Positions 1 through 9,952 of a stretch of 64,000 nucleotides of DNA are shown here, in pieces (within the stretch, counting starts at the first letter, position 1; every line of letters begins with the position of its first letter). Under the pieces are notes generated by a model that saw nothing but the letters and a program-made list of their open reading frames with translations, did no database searches and was not told the DNA's origin. The stretch covers positions 124,001 to 188,000 of the forward strand of contig NZ_JACHWN010000005.1 of the NCBI RefSeq assembly GCF_014191375.1, in the 5' to 3' direction. The DNA comes from Mesorhizobium sp. RMAD-H1. Lineage in GTDB: Bacteria; Pseudomonadota; Alphaproteobacteria; Rhizobiales; Rhizobiaceae. A program made the position numbers and the translations under genes.

Positions 1-20
1 TTGACGGGAAACAAGAGAAA

Positions 21-48
21 ACCCGCGCAGGCCCAAGCCAGCGCGGGT
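21..48 (-). terminator. Rho-independent terminator of rpmI-rplT
   Basis: An 8-bp GC stem (ACCCGCGC at 21-28, GCGCGGGT at 41-48) lies 45 bases beyond the rplT stop. On the minus strand it is followed by TTTTCTCTTG. Stem, U-rich tail and position fit an intrinsic terminator for the rpmI-rplT transcript. Confidence 0.75.
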
Positions 49-92
49 TTCCCAAACAATAACCGGTCGAAGCTTTGGGAGAGGCGGCTGGC

Positions 93-494
93 TTAGCGGA
101 CAGCGCCTTCAAAAGCGTTCGGGGTCGTCTCTTTCAGATATTCCAGCGCCTTCTTGGCCGAAGCGACCAACGCGTTGAACGCCTCCGGCTCATGGATGGC
201 GATGTCGGAAAGAACCTTGCGGTCCACTTCGATGCCGGCCTTGGAGAGACCGTCGATGAAACGGCCATAGGTCAGCCCCTGCTCGCGGACGGCAGCGTTG
301 ATGCGCTGGATCCACAGGGCGCGGAAGGAGCGCTTGCGGTTCTTGCGGTCGCGATAGGCGTACTGCTTCGAACGATCGACGGCGGCCTTTGCGGCGCGGA
401 TGGTGTTCTTGCGGCGGCCGTAGAAACCCTCGGCCTGCTTGAGAACCTTCTTGTGCTTGGCATGGGCGGTAACGCCCCGTTTTACGCGTGCCAT
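93..494 (-). CDS. rplT: 50S ribosomal protein L20
   Basis: L20 binds 23S rRNA early in large-subunit assembly. The 133-residue product has the usual length and the family's basic N-terminus (MARVKRGV), followed by the conserved [13 protein letters not shown] and [20 protein letters not shown] segments. The start is fixed by an AAGGAG Shine-Dalgarno sequence seven bases upstream of the ATG. It follows rpmI after about 30 bases, so the two are one transcript, which ends at the hairpin at 21-48. In E. coli L20 represses its own operon by binding the mRNA; nothing here shows whether that applies. Identification is secure. Confidence 0.98.
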   Translation of the reverse strand: MARVKRGVTAHAKHKKVLKQAEGFYGRRKNTIRAAKAAVDRSKQYAYRDRKNRKRSFRALWIQRINAAVREQGLTYGRFIDGLSKAGIEVDRKVLSDIAIHEPEAFNALVASAKKALEYLKETTPNAFEGAVR

Positions 495-524
495 GATATG
501 ATCTCCTTAAAACTCGGGGTCGGC

Positions 525-725
525 TCAGAGGCCGTTCGGCAGGAACTTCTTCACGATCTTGGCATCGGGTTCAGCGAGAACCATGGTGCCGCGAGCATCG
601 CGAATGAACTTGTTCGAGCGCTTGATCATGCCATGGCGCTTGCCGGCGGCAGCGGCTCTGACCTTGCCGGAGGCAGTCAGCTTGAACCGCTTCTTGGCAG
701 CGGATTTGGTCTTCATCTTGGGCAT
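525..725 (-). CDS. rpmI: 50S ribosomal protein L35
   Basis: A small basic ribosomal protein of the large subunit, 66 residues, the normal length. It opens with [21 protein letters not shown] and has the typical [12 protein letters not shown] segment. AGGAG lies a few bases upstream of the ATG. It sits directly upstream of rplT as in most bacteria. Unusually for the classic infC-rpmI-rplT operon, a methyltransferase gene and a terminator separate it from infC, so rpmI-rplT needs its own promoter, somewhere in 726-966, the same gap that holds two copies of a short repeat. Confidence 0.98.
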   Translation of the reverse strand: MPKMKTKSAAKKRFKLTASGKVRAAAAGKRHGMIKRSNKFIRDARGTMVLAEPDAKIVKKFLPNGL

Positions 726-750
726 TTTGCTTCTCCTTCTTGAGGTCCCC

Positions 751-779
751 GTCGTTCCTTCGGAACTCCACGCCTCTTG
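751..779. repeat. 29-nt hairpin repeat, copy 1
   Basis: This copy contains a 5-bp hairpin, GTTCC-TTC-GGAAC, followed by the constant tail TCCACGCCTCTTG. The same 29-nt unit recurs at 797-825 and 2972-3000. It lies in the leader region upstream of rpmI. Whether it acts in DNA or RNA is not visible from the sequence. Confidence 0.75.
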
Positions 780-796
780 CTATTTTGGCGTTTCCT

Positions 797-825
797 GTCG
801 TGCCTACGGCACTCCACGCCTCTTG
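797..825. repeat. 29-nt hairpin repeat, copy 2
   Basis: Second copy, 17 bases after the first. Its hairpin is GTGCC-TAC-GGCAC with the same tail TCCACGCCTCTTG. The second and third base pairs of the stem differ from copy 1 on both sides, so pairing is kept: a compensatory change. Similarity to copy 3 extends a few bases leftward (TTTCCTGTCG against ATTCCCTGTCG). Confidence 0.75.
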
Positions 826-966
826 ATCTTGGCTGCTTCAGGCCGACCAAAGCCCGAAAAGCATGAAAAACCGCCACGGCATGCCCTGCCGGGCGGTTCG
901 AACGCGGCCTTATAGGCATGAATGCCTGGAAAATGCAAGGGATGAATCGCGCCCTTGCCGCGCCTC

Positions 967-1608
967 TCAGTACAATCTGAACAGCACCGGCAGGACATGC
1001 GCTCCCTGCAGATATTCGATGAATTCGAAGAAGGGATAGGCGACGAAGAAGACCAGGCCGTCCATCAGCGTCCGATAGACCCTGTCCGGCCTGACGGTCA
1101 GCTCGGCACTGTCGCGGAAGAGCGAAAAGCGCGGGAAGAACCGCGGCACTTCGGCCAGATAAGCGCGATAGGGCTCGCCAAAGACCTTTTTCAGATATTC
1201 CTCTTCCGCGCGGATGACGACCAGAAATGCCAGATAGCAGAGGACGGCGAAGCCGAGCGCGATGATGAGGCTGCCGGTCAGCGCGCCGATGCCCGCCGCG
1301 CCCAGGGTGCTGAAGACATAAAGCGGATTGCGGGTGACGGAATAGGGGCCGTCGCGGACGATTTCCGCGCTCTTTCTGCCCCCGATATAAAGCGTGCACC
1401 ACATGCGCCCGACGATCGCCAGCACGATGAAGCTCAGTCCGACCGCCTCGATATATTCATGGATATCGTATTCCGGGATATCCATCACATCATTGTCGCC
1501 CCAGGCGGAGCCGACGAACAGCAGCGCCAGCAGCAGCAGCGTGATGATCAGCGCGATGACCACGCGCCTGCGCTGCTGGAACCGGCCCATATCACTTAAT
1601 GTACGCAT
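967..1608 (-). CDS. Membrane methyltransferase of the isoprenylcysteine carboxyl / phospholipid methyltransferase family
   Basis: About 213 residues from the ATG at 1608; a TTG at 1668 would add 20. Hydrophobic stretches near residues 17-32, 55-67 and 100-130 point to an integral membrane protein. The C-terminal part has the family signature for S-adenosylmethionine binding: GPYSVTRNPLYV followed by EEEYLKKVFGEPYRAYLAEVPRFFP. Bacterial members methylate small or lipid substrates, and the substrate cannot be told here. It stands alone between the infC terminator and rpmI. The start is uncertain; GGGGA lies about eight bases upstream of the chosen ATG. Confidence 0.75.
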   Translation of the reverse strand: MRTLSDMGRFQQRRRVVIALIITLLLLALLFVGSAWGDNDVMDIPEYDIHEYIEAVGLSFIVLAIVGRMWCTLYIGGRKSAEIVRDGPYSVTRNPLYVFSTLGAAGIGALTGSLIIALGFAVLCYLAFLVVIRAEEEYLKKVFGEPYRAYLAEVPRFFPRFSLFRDSAELTVRPDRVYRTLMDGLVFFVAYPFFEFIEYLQGAHVLPVLFRLY

Positions 1609-1703
1609 TGCCGAAATCCCCGCCGACAGGATGATGATTGCCGTCCTCTCGGCGCACTTCGTGGGCAATTTGTGGCCGAAACCGGCCGATCCCCAGCGGA
1701 CAA

Positions 1704-1731
1704 CAAAAAAAGCCGCCCGAAAGGCGGCTTT
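1704..1731 (-). terminator. Rho-independent terminator of infC
   Basis: Stem AGCCGCC (1711-1717) pairs with GGCGGCT (1723-1729) around a CGAAA loop. On the minus strand it is followed by a run of seven T (complement of 1704-1710). It lies 25 bases past the infC stop codon and separates infC from the downstream genes. Confidence 0.9.
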
Positions 1732-1755
1732 TCAAGAACAGGCATGACGGCCGGA

Positions 1756-2292
1756 TCAGCGCGGCGCGAGGACCATCATCATCTGGCGGCCTTCGAGACG
1801 CGGCTCGGCCTCGACCTTGGCGATCTCGGCGGTGTCTTCCTTGACACGCTCCAGGAGCTTCATTCCCAGCTCCTGGTGGGCCATTTCGCGGCCGCGGAAA
1901 CGCAGCGTGATCTTGACCTTGTCGCCTTCCTCGAAGAAACGCCCGACGGCCTTCATCTTCACCTCGTAATCATGGGTGTCGATGTTCGGCCGCATCTTGA
2001 TTTCCTTGATCTCGACCGTCTTCTGCTTCTTGCGCGCTTCGGCAGCTTTTTTCTGGTTCTGGTATTTCAGCTTGCCGAGATCGACGATCTTGCATACCGG
2101 AGGTTCGGCATTCGGCACGATCTCGACGAGATCGAGCCCCGCCTCCTCGGCGAGCGCCAAGGCTTCCTGGATGGACACGTTGCCGTGGTTCTGGCCTTCG
2201 GCATCGATAAGCTGAACCCGGGGAACCCGGATATCTCGGTTGGAGCGCGGTCCGTCTTTCTGGACCGGCGACGCTCTGAACGGTCGGCGAAT
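1756..2292 (-). CDS. infC: Translation initiation factor IF-3, AUU start
   Basis: IF-3 checks start-codon/initiator-tRNA pairing on the 30S subunit. The conserved reading frame runs back through [17 protein letters not shown] and [15 protein letters not shown] to an ATT codon at 2290-2292. No ATG, GTG or TTG lies between that codon and the in-frame stop at 2326-2328, while AGGAG is placed eight bases upstream of the ATT. The product is then 178 residues, the normal length; starting at the GTG at 2178 would remove the conserved N-terminus. AUU is the known autoregulatory start of E. coli infC, where IF-3 discriminates against it, so the same feedback is inferred. The C-terminal domain ([28 protein letters not shown]) is intact. 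Confidence 0.97.
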   Translation of the reverse strand: MRRPFRASPVQKDGPRSNRDIRVPRVQLIDAEGQNHGNVSIQEALALAEEAGLDLVEIVPNAEPPVCKIVDLGKLKYQNQKKAAEARKKQKTVEIKEIKMRPNIDTHDYEVKMKAVGRFFEEGDKVKITLRFRGREMAHQELGMKLLERVKEDTAEIAKVEAEPRLEGRQMMMVLAPR

Positions 2293-2597
2293 GGTCGTTA
2301 TCTCCTGAACTGTTTCATCTGGTATTCATTGCCCGCACAACATGCCTTTGGACACGATTGCGCTCTTCGGCGGCAATGTCGCCAAGCTGGCGCCGTTGTC
2401 AATAGCATCTTTCAGGCGAGAAATCACCCCCGCGGGCAAAACCTCTCATCTGCCCGCATTGGGTGAAATATCGGCTACAATCCCTGATATTTCAAGTCCG
2501 TTCCGCGCCGGTGCGGCGGGTTGAGGGGTTTTCAAGCCAACCGGTTGCATGGCACAAGGCGATAGCCGATGCGGGTGAAGGCAAGAGGAGACGATCA
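2293..2597. other. Divergent intergenic region infC / hydrolase
   Basis: About 305 bases without a gene. It must hold promoters for infC (leftward) and the hydrolase (rightward). Visible elements are the infC Shine-Dalgarno sequence at 2303-2308, the hydrolase Shine-Dalgarno AAGAGGAG at 2583-2590, and an inverted repeat TGAAATATC (2464-2472) / GATATTTCA (2486-2494) with a 13-base spacer, which could be an operator. No convincing -35/-10 pair could be assigned. Confidence 0.5.
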
Positions 2598-3416
2598 ATG
2601 GACGCCCAAGTACCGGATTTCATCGAGGTGAACGGGGCGCGGATCGCCGTTCGTCATCGTCCGGGCAGACAAGCGCCTGGGATCGTCTGGCTGGGCGGCT
2701 ACCGGTCCGACATGATGGGCGGCAAGGCGGTGCATCTGGATCAGTGGGCGGCGGAAACCGGCCACGCCTGCCTGCGCCACGATTATTCCGGCCATGGGGA
2801 ATCCGGTGGCGATTTCAACGCGGGCACCATCTCGCGCTGGCTCGATGAGAGTCTCGCCGTCTACCACCGTTTCGCTGAAGGCCCCCAGATACTCATCGGC
2901 TCCTCCATGGGCGCATGGATCGCGCTTCGCATGGCGCAGGAGCTTGGCCGCTCCGGCTCTTCCAATTCCCTGTCGCACCAACGGCGCTCCACGCCTCTTG
3001 CGCCCGCCGGCATCGTGCTGATCGCGCCTGCACCCGATTTCACCGCCGAACTGGTCGAGCCGCAGATGACGGACGAACAGAAGCGCGACCTCATGGAAAA
3101 AGGGTATTTCGAAAAGCCGTCCGAGTACTCCCCCAACCCTTACATTTACACCCGCAAGCTCATCGAGGACGGGGGTAAGAATCTGGTTCTCAGGGGTATC
3201 ATCGAGACCGGCTGCCCCGTGCATATATTGCAGGGCATGCAGGATGCCGACGTGCCCTACCGCCACGCGCTCACCCTCGTCGAGCACCTGCCGATGGATG
3301 ACGTGACGCTGACGCTGGTGCACGACGGCGACCACCGCCTGTCGCGGCCACAGGACCTCGATCTCCTCACCCTCACCGTTTCGGCGCTCGCCGAGCGCAT
3401 CGCCTCCGGGGAGTGA
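2598..3416 (+). CDS. Alpha/beta hydrolase with an in-frame repeat insertion
   Basis: A 272-residue serine hydrolase of the alpha/beta fold. The nucleophile elbow is GSSMG (Ser103), the acid probably Asp218 (LQGMQDADVP) and the base His246 (HDGDHRL); HDYSGHGESGG at 61-71 belongs to the oxyanion region. The start is set by AAGAGGAG seven bases upstream of ATG 2598. The oddity is residues about 122-136 (SNSLSHQRRSTPLAP): they are encoded by a 29-nt repeat (2972-3000) also found twice between genes at 751-825, so they look like an insertion between the nucleophile helix and the next strand. Both flanks remain in frame and the triad is intact. Substrate unknown; related rhizobial proteins are annotated as esterases or thioesterases. 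The benE-like gene follows after four bases. Confidence 0.85.
   Translation: MDAQVPDFIEVNGARIAVRHRPGRQAPGIVWLGGYRSDMMGGKAVHLDQWAAETGHACLRHDYSGHGESGGDFNAGTISRWLDESLAVYHRFAEGPQILIGSSMGAWIALRMAQELGRSGSSNSLSHQRRSTPLAPAGIVLIAPAPDFTAELVEPQMTDEQKRDLMEKGYFEKPSEYSPNPYIYTRKLIEDGGKNLVLRGIIETGCPVHILQGMQDADVPYRHALTLVEHLPMDDVTLTLVHDGDHRLSRPQDLDLLTLTVSALAERIASGE
2972..3000. repeat. 29-nt hairpin repeat, copy 3, inside a CDS
   Basis: Third copy of the unit at 751-779 and 797-825, here within the hydrolase gene and read in frame. The tail TCCACGCCTCTTG is identical. The hairpin arms are GCACC/GGCGC around AAC, with one mispair. Similarity to copy 2 starts a few bases earlier at 2966. Confidence 0.75.
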
Positions 3417-3420
3417 CATC

Positions 3421-4593
3421 ATGCGCCTTTCGGTCATCGCCTCGGCAAGCGTGGCCGCCTTGGTCGGCTTCGGCGGCACGCTGGCACTCATCATCGCCGC
3501 CGCGCAGGCGCTGGGGGCGACGCAAGCCGAGACGGCAAGCTGGGTCACGGCGATCTGCCTCGCCATGGCCGTCTCCTCGACCTGGCTGAGCTGGCGCTAC
3601 AGGATGCCCGTCATCACCGCCTGGTCCACGCCCGGGCTGGCGCTCATCGGCGCGAGCGCCGGCTTCACCATGCCGGAGGCGGTCGGCGCCTTCATCGTCA
3701 CCGCCATCGCCATCATCCTGACCGGGCTGATCAAGCCGATCTCGACGCTGGTGTCGCGCATCCCGGCCTCCGTCGCCTCGGGCATGCTGGCGGGCGTCCT
3801 GATGAGCTTCGTCATCGGCGCGGCGAAGACGCTGCCGGTCGATCCCGTCCTCGTCCTGCCGCTGGTGGCGCTGTTCTTCGTCATCCGCCTGTTCAATCCT
3901 GCCATGGCCGTGCTGACCGTGCTTTTTGCCGGCGTCATCTTCGCCTTCGCGGCCGGTCGGGTGCCGGAACTCCCCACGCCTGAGCTCTCGACGCTCACCT
4001 GGATCACCCCGGTGTTTCATGCCAATGCCATGATCGGCCTGGCACTGCCGCTCTATCTCGTGACGATGGCCTCGCAGAACCTGCCGGGCTTCGCGGTTCT
4101 GCGCGCCGCGGGTTATGAGCCGCCGACCGCCGCCTGCCTGCAGGTGACGGGCCTCGTCTCGCTCCTGACCGCGACCTTCGGCGCCCATACCAGCAATATG
4201 GCTGCGATATCGGCGGCGCTCTGCACCGGGCCGGACGCACATCCGGACCCGCAGCAGCGCTGGCTGACGGGGCCGGTCTACGGGCTCTGCTATCTGGTTT
4301 TCGCCATATTCGGCGCATCGCTGGTGGCGCTCTTTGCCGTCCTGCCCGGGGTGCTGATCGTGCTGAGCGCCGGGCTTGCCCTCATCGCTCCATTCATCAA
4401 CGCGCTGGCGCTGGCGCTGAAGGTGGAAGACGAGCGGCTGGCGGCGATCGTCACCTTCGCGGTCACCGCCTCCGGCATCGCGATCGGCGGCATCGGCTCG
4501 GCCTTCTGGGCGCTGGTGGCGGGACTTGCCGTCGCGGCTCTCGACCATGCCAGGAATGGTTTCAAGCCCCTTAAACAGAAGAAATCGGCCTGA
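3421..4593 (+). CDS. Benzoate/H+ symporter family protein (BenE-like)
   Basis: A 390-residue polytopic membrane protein with about 11-12 hydrophobic segments spread over the whole length. The first half has the BenE-family pattern SWRYRMPVITAWSTPGLALI, and the middle has MASQNLPGFAVLRAAGYEPP and FGAHTSNMAAISAALCTGPDAHPDP, which I recognise from BenE/YdcO proteins. The family is annotated as benzoate-proton symport, but no benzoate catabolic genes lie nearby, so the real substrate is open. Only four bases separate it from the hydrolase upstream, so the two are probably co-transcribed. Confidence 0.85.
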   Translation: MRLSVIASASVAALVGFGGTLALIIAAAQALGATQAETASWVTAICLAMAVSSTWLSWRYRMPVITAWSTPGLALIGASAGFTMPEAVGAFIVTAIAIILTGLIKPISTLVSRIPASVASGMLAGVLMSFVIGAAKTLPVDPVLVLPLVALFFVIRLFNPAMAVLTVLFAGVIFAFAAGRVPELPTPELSTLTWITPVFHANAMIGLALPLYLVTMASQNLPGFAVLRAAGYEPPTAACLQVTGLVSLLTATFGAHTSNMAAISAALCTGPDAHPDPQQRWLTGPVYGLCYLVFAIFGASLVALFAVLPGVLIVLSAGLALIAPFINALALALKVEDERLAAIVTFAVTASGIAIGGIGSAFWALVAGLAVAALDHARNGFKPLKQKKSA

Positions 4594-4701
4594 ACTGCGG
4601 CCGAAAATCGTATTTCGGCTCCTTGAAAAGTCATTATTCGTTCACCAACTCGATATTCAGGCCGCCAATAGGGGCCGGCTGTTGATTGAAACGGGGTTGA
4701 T

Positions 4702-5145
4702 ATGACTAGTTCCGCATTGATCCGTCCGGCATGGACGCCGGCCACCATCGCCCTGATGGTCATCGGTTTCGCCATTTTCTGGCCGCTGGGGCTCGCCATG
4801 CTCGCCTACATCATCTGGGGCGACCGCCTTGAGGGCTTCAAGCGCGATGTGAACAACGCCACGGACGGCGTTTTCAAGGGTTTCAGCCGCGGCTGCGGCC
4901 GCGCCGGCGCTGCCTTCTCGACCGGCAATGTCGCCTTCGACGAATGGCGCGAGAAGGAGCTCGAGCGGCTTGCCGAAGAGCGCCGCAAGCTTGATGAAGC
5001 CCGCGCCGAGTTCGAGAGCTATGTGCGCGAGCTGCGCCGCGCCAAGGACAAGGAGGAGTTCGACCGCTTCATGGCCGAACGCCGCGCTGCGGGCAAGAAA
5101 ACGCCTGCCCGCAAATCCGGCTCCGACATCACCGATGTCGAATAA
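4702..5145 (+). CDS. DUF2852 family membrane protein
   Basis: A 147-residue protein with two hydrophobic segments near the N-terminus (roughly 15-38), then a long charged, probably coiled-coil region (EWREKELERLAEERRKLDEARAEFESYVRELRRAKDKEEFDRFMAERR). This is the architecture of DUF2852 proteins common in rhizobia; function unknown. A strong hairpin terminator follows, so it appears to be a single-gene unit. Confidence 0.8.
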   Translation: MTSSALIRPAWTPATIALMVIGFAIFWPLGLAMLAYIIWGDRLEGFKRDVNNATDGVFKGFSRGCGRAGAAFSTGNVAFDEWREKELERLAEERRKLDEARAEFESYVRELRRAKDKEEFDRFMAERRAAGKKTPARKSGSDITDVE

Positions 5146-5174
5146 CCGGATCCTTTTCACAGTTTGATTTCCGG

Positions 5175-5207
5175 GACGGCGCGGATTCTTCCGCGCCGTC
5201 TCTCTTT
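5175..5207 (+). terminator. Rho-independent terminator after the DUF2852 gene
   Basis: A perfect 11-bp stem, GACGGCGCGGA (5175-5185) and TCCGCGCCGTC (5190-5200), with a TTCT loop and a TCTCTTT tail, 30 bases past the stop codon. Confidence 0.85.
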
Positions 5208-5242
5208 GCGCCAATTTTTCACGAATCATCTATTCTCGTCCC

Positions 5243-6001
5243 ATGGTCCTGTCCCTGTTCCGCGCCGCGCCTAAAAAGAGTCCCCAAGTGACTGATGACC
5301 GCGCCTATGAGGTCGCCGGGCGCACCCTGCCGCTGCGGGTGGTGGAAAACCCGCGCGCGACGCGGCTGACCTTGCGCATCGAGGCCGGCGGCAAGGGCCT
5401 GCGCGTCACCATCCCGCCGGGGCTGCCTGCGCGTGAAGTTGAGCGCTTCCTGTCGCGACATCAGGGCTGGATCGAAGCCCGCATCGCGAAGCTGCCGGAC
5501 CGGCCCACGGTGCGCCCCGGCATCAAGATCCCGATCCGCGGCGTGCCTCACCTGATCGTGCATGAACCCGGGCGCGGCACCGTGAAGCAGGCGGCCGGCG
5601 AGGACGGCACCCGGATGCTGATCGTTTATGGCGACCGGCTGCACCTGCCGCGCCGCGTCGCCGATTTTTTAAAGCGCGAGGCCAGGCGCGACATGGAAGC
5701 GCTGGTCGCCCGCCATACGGCGAGCGTCGGCCGGCGCGCCAAAGCGGTCCGCTACAAGGACACCAAAAGCCGCTGGGGATCTTGCACCTCCGACGGCGTC
5801 CTCTCCTTCTCCTGGCGCATCGCCATGGCCCCTTCCCCCGTCATCAACTATCTGGTGGCGCATGAGGTGGCGCATCTGATCGAAATGAACCACGGGCCGA
5901 AATTCTGGAAGCTGTGCAACGAGCTCTGCCCCGATACGGACCGCTGCAAGGCCTGGCTGAAGCGCAATGGCAGCGCCCTGCAGGCGATCGATTTCTCATG
6001 A
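5243..6001 (+). CDS. Zinc metallopeptidase of the YgjP/WLM type (DUF45)
   Basis: 252 residues. The C-terminal half has the signature of this M48-like family: SRWGSCTSDGVLSFSWRI followed by the zinc-binding HEVAHLIEMNHGPKFWKL, with HExxH as HEVAH and a downstream His in NHGPKFW. The N-terminal half is the usual substrate-less beta region. No signal peptide is evident, so it is probably cytoplasmic. Its stop codon overlaps the start of the next gene (ATGA), implying coupled translation. E. coli YgjP has no firmly established physiological substrate. Confidence 0.85.
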   Translation: MVLSLFRAAPKKSPQVTDDRAYEVAGRTLPLRVVENPRATRLTLRIEAGGKGLRVTIPPGLPAREVERFLSRHQGWIEARIAKLPDRPTVRPGIKIPIRGVPHLIVHEPGRGTVKQAAGEDGTRMLIVYGDRLHLPRRVADFLKREARRDMEALVARHTASVGRRAKAVRYKDTKSRWGSCTSDGVLSFSWRIAMAPSPVINYLVAHEVAHLIEMNHGPKFWKLCNELCPDTDRCKAWLKRNGSALQAIDFS

Positions 6002-6630
6002 GCACCGCCATTCACGACGCAGCGCGCACGCTGTGGAACTACCACCTCGTCCATGACGAATTGCGGCCCGCAGACGCGATCATCGGCCTTGGCAGCTATG
6101 ATCTGCGGGTGGCGAGCCGAGCCGCGGCGCTCTATCGGGAGGGACTGGCGCCGATCCTCCTCTTTACCGGCAAGTCCGGCAACTGGACCGAAGGGCTTTA
6201 TGAGAAAAGCGAGGCGGAAGCCTTCGCCGAAGTGGCAATTGCCGAAGGCGTGCCGAGGAATGCAATCAGGATCGAGCCCAATGCGACGAATATCGGCGAG
6301 AACATCCGCTTCTCGCACGATCTCCTTGGAGACGATCTCCGGAGCGTCATCATCGTGACGAAGCCGCAGACGCAGCGCCGGGCGCTCGCCACCATTGCCA
6401 GGCAATGGCCCGAGGTGGAGGCGCTGATCACCGCCCCGCTGACCAGTTTCGAGGAGCAGCCGACATCAGCCTATCCGTTCGAGAAACTGGTCCATGAGAT
6501 GGTCGGCGATCTCAAGCGCATGCTCGACTATCCGGCGAAAGGCTTCCAGATCGCCCAGCCGGTGCCGACTGAAGTGATGAAGGCTTATGATTTTCTCGTC
6601 GAACATGGTTTTGACGAACATCTGCGCTAA
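5998..6630 (+). CDS. DUF218/YdcF family protein
   Basis: About 210 residues from the ATG at 5998, which overlaps the previous stop as ATGA. The family pattern is clear: PADAIIGLGSYDLRVASRAAALYREGLAPILLFTGK, then EAEAFAEVAIAEGVPRNAIRIEPNATNIGENIRFS and SVIIVTKPQTQRRALATIARQWP. DUF218 proteins share a Rossmann-like fold; some bind S-adenosylmethionine or help envelope processes, but no reaction can be assigned here. No membrane segment is seen, unlike the SanA/ElyC branch. Confidence 0.8.
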   Translation: MSTAIHDAARTLWNYHLVHDELRPADAIIGLGSYDLRVASRAAALYREGLAPILLFTGKSGNWTEGLYEKSEAEAFAEVAIAEGVPRNAIRIEPNATNIGENIRFSHDLLGDDLRSVIIVTKPQTQRRALATIARQWPEVEALITAPLTSFEEQPTSAYPFEKLVHEMVGDLKRMLDYPAKGFQIAQPVPTEVMKAYDFLVEHGFDEHLR

Positions 6631-6684
6631 CGGATGTCGCGGAAAAGCTCGACTCGCCGGCTAAATTATGCGACGTGGCAGGCC

Positions 6685-8588
<1,904 letters not shown>

Positions 8589-8605
8589 GGATTCCGGCAC
8601 TGTTC

Positions 8606-9076
8606 ATGAATATCGCCGCAGCCGATACGTCCATCTATGCTCCGCGCACCGCCCGGTTCGCGGAGCTGGTGGCGTGCGGCCCCGCGACGATCAAGCTCTC
8701 GGTCATCGAGGCCCATGCCGCGCAGGCCGTGAAAGGCGCTGCAATCGAGGCGGCCAGGGCGATGATTGCCGGAGCCGGCGACAGGCTTGCCGCAACCCGG
8801 CATCTCAACGCCGGTTTTGCCATCCTCCACCAGGGGGAAGAGGCGCTATGGTTGCTTCTGCACTGGTGGCTGGAAGGCGGGATCGCGACGCATCTTCTCT
8901 GGCGGTCCGATCTCGACGGAGAACCGGCGTTCGTTCCAGCCGAGCCATTGCTCATGGCCTGTGTCTGGGAGCTTGGAATCATCGATTTTGAACGGCGCGC
9001 ATGGATGGAGACGGCGATGTCCGGAAAACCCATTTCCGACTATCTGACGCGCACCTTGCCACGAGGCACAGTATGA
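8606..9076 (+). CDS. Unrecognised protein encoded between trpB and trpA
   Basis: 156 residues; I do not recognise the family with confidence. It begins 17 bases after trpB, and its stop codon overlaps the trpA start (ATGA at 9073-9076), so trpA translation is probably coupled to it. The protein is soluble-looking and rich in Ala and Trp. Notable segments are [27 protein letters not shown], an amphipathic helix with three Trp, and [26 protein letters not shown]. Codon use resembles the neighbours, so a recent foreign origin is not indicated. Most trpBA pairs in rhizobia, as I remember them, are adjacent. A role in tryptophan synthesis is suggested only by position. Confidence 0.75.
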   Translation: MNIAAADTSIYAPRTARFAELVACGPATIKLSVIEAHAAQAVKGAAIEAARAMIAGAGDRLAATRHLNAGFAILHQGEEALWLLLHWWLEGGIATHLLWRSDLDGEPAFVPAEPLLMACVWELGIIDFERRAWMETAMSGKPISDYLTRTLPRGTV

Positions 9077-9912
9077 CCACACGCATCGACAGGAAATTCG
9101 CCGCATTGAAGGAGGAGGGGCGCCCGGCGCTCGTCACCTATTTCATGGCCGGCGACCCGGATTACGAAACCTCGCTGAAAATCATGAAGGCGCTGCCGGA
9201 AGCCGGCGCGGACATCATCGAACTCGGCGTTCCATTCTCGGACCCCATGGCCGACGGACCGGCCATCCAGGCGGCCGGCCTGCGCGCGCTCAAAGGCGGG
9301 CAGACGCTGGCGAAGACGCTGGCCATGGCGGCGGAATTCCGTGAAAGCGACGACACCACGCCTGTTGTGATGATGGGCTATTACAATCCCATCTATATCC
9401 ATGGCGTCGAGCGTTTCCTGCAAGAGGCCAAGGAAGCCGGCGTGGACGGGCTGATCATCGTCGACCTGCCGCCCGAGATGGACGAGGAGCTCTGCATTCC
9501 GGCGCTGAAAGCCGGCATCAACTTCATCAGGCTGGCGACGCCGACCACCGATGACAAACGCCTGCCCAAGGTGCTCGAGAACACCTCCGGCTTCGTCTAT
9601 TACGTCTCGATGACCGGCATCACCGGATCGGCACTGCCCGATACGTCGAAGGTGGCCAGCGCCGTGGGGCGCATCAAGGCGCATACCAGCCTCCCGGTCT
9701 GCGTCGGCTTCGGGGTCAAGACCGCCGAACAGGCGAAGGTCATCGGCGCCTCTGCCGACGGCGTGGTCGTCGGCACGGCCATCGTCAACGCGGTCGCCAA
9801 CACGATACGACCGGACGGCTCGCTGGTCGCCGATCCGGCGGAGGCGGTCGCCACCATGGTGCGCGGGCTTTCCACCGGGATTCGCGCCGCGCGCCTTGCC
9901 GCTGCTGAATAA
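9073..9912 (+). CDS. trpA: Tryptophan synthase alpha chain
   Basis: Cleaves indole-3-glycerol phosphate to indole and glyceraldehyde-3-phosphate. The 279-residue product carries the catalytic Glu of [18 protein letters not shown] (the PFSDPxADGP signature), the catalytic Asp region [10 protein letters not shown], and the phosphate-binding [10 protein letters not shown] and GVVVGTAIV loops. The start at 9073 overlaps the stop of the preceding gene as ATGA. The accD gene follows after 40 bases. Confidence 0.97.
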   Translation: MTTRIDRKFAALKEEGRPALVTYFMAGDPDYETSLKIMKALPEAGADIIELGVPFSDPMADGPAIQAAGLRALKGGQTLAKTLAMAAEFRESDDTTPVVMMGYYNPIYIHGVERFLQEAKEAGVDGLIIVDLPPEMDEELCIPALKAGINFIRLATPTTDDKRLPKVLENTSGFVYYVSMTGITGSALPDTSKVASAVGRIKAHTSLPVCVGFGVKTAEQAKVIGASADGVVVGTAIVNAVANTIRPDGSLVADPAEAVATMVRGLSTGIRAARLAAAE

Positions 9913-9952
9913 GCGCTTAGATGTACGGGAAGAAAAGAACGGAAGCGAGATC

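Noticed and set aside
3968-3990. Possible fourth copy of the 29-nt repeat in the BenE-like gene
   Set aside because: Only GGAACTCC-CACGCCT is similar; the hairpin and the CTCTTG end are missing, and the residues fit the transporter family.
3373-4548. Long open frame antisense to the BenE-like transporter
   Set aside because: The opposite strand encodes a convincing polytopic transporter; the antisense translation is a low-complexity Arg/Asp/Gln-rich product typical of GC-rich antisense frames.
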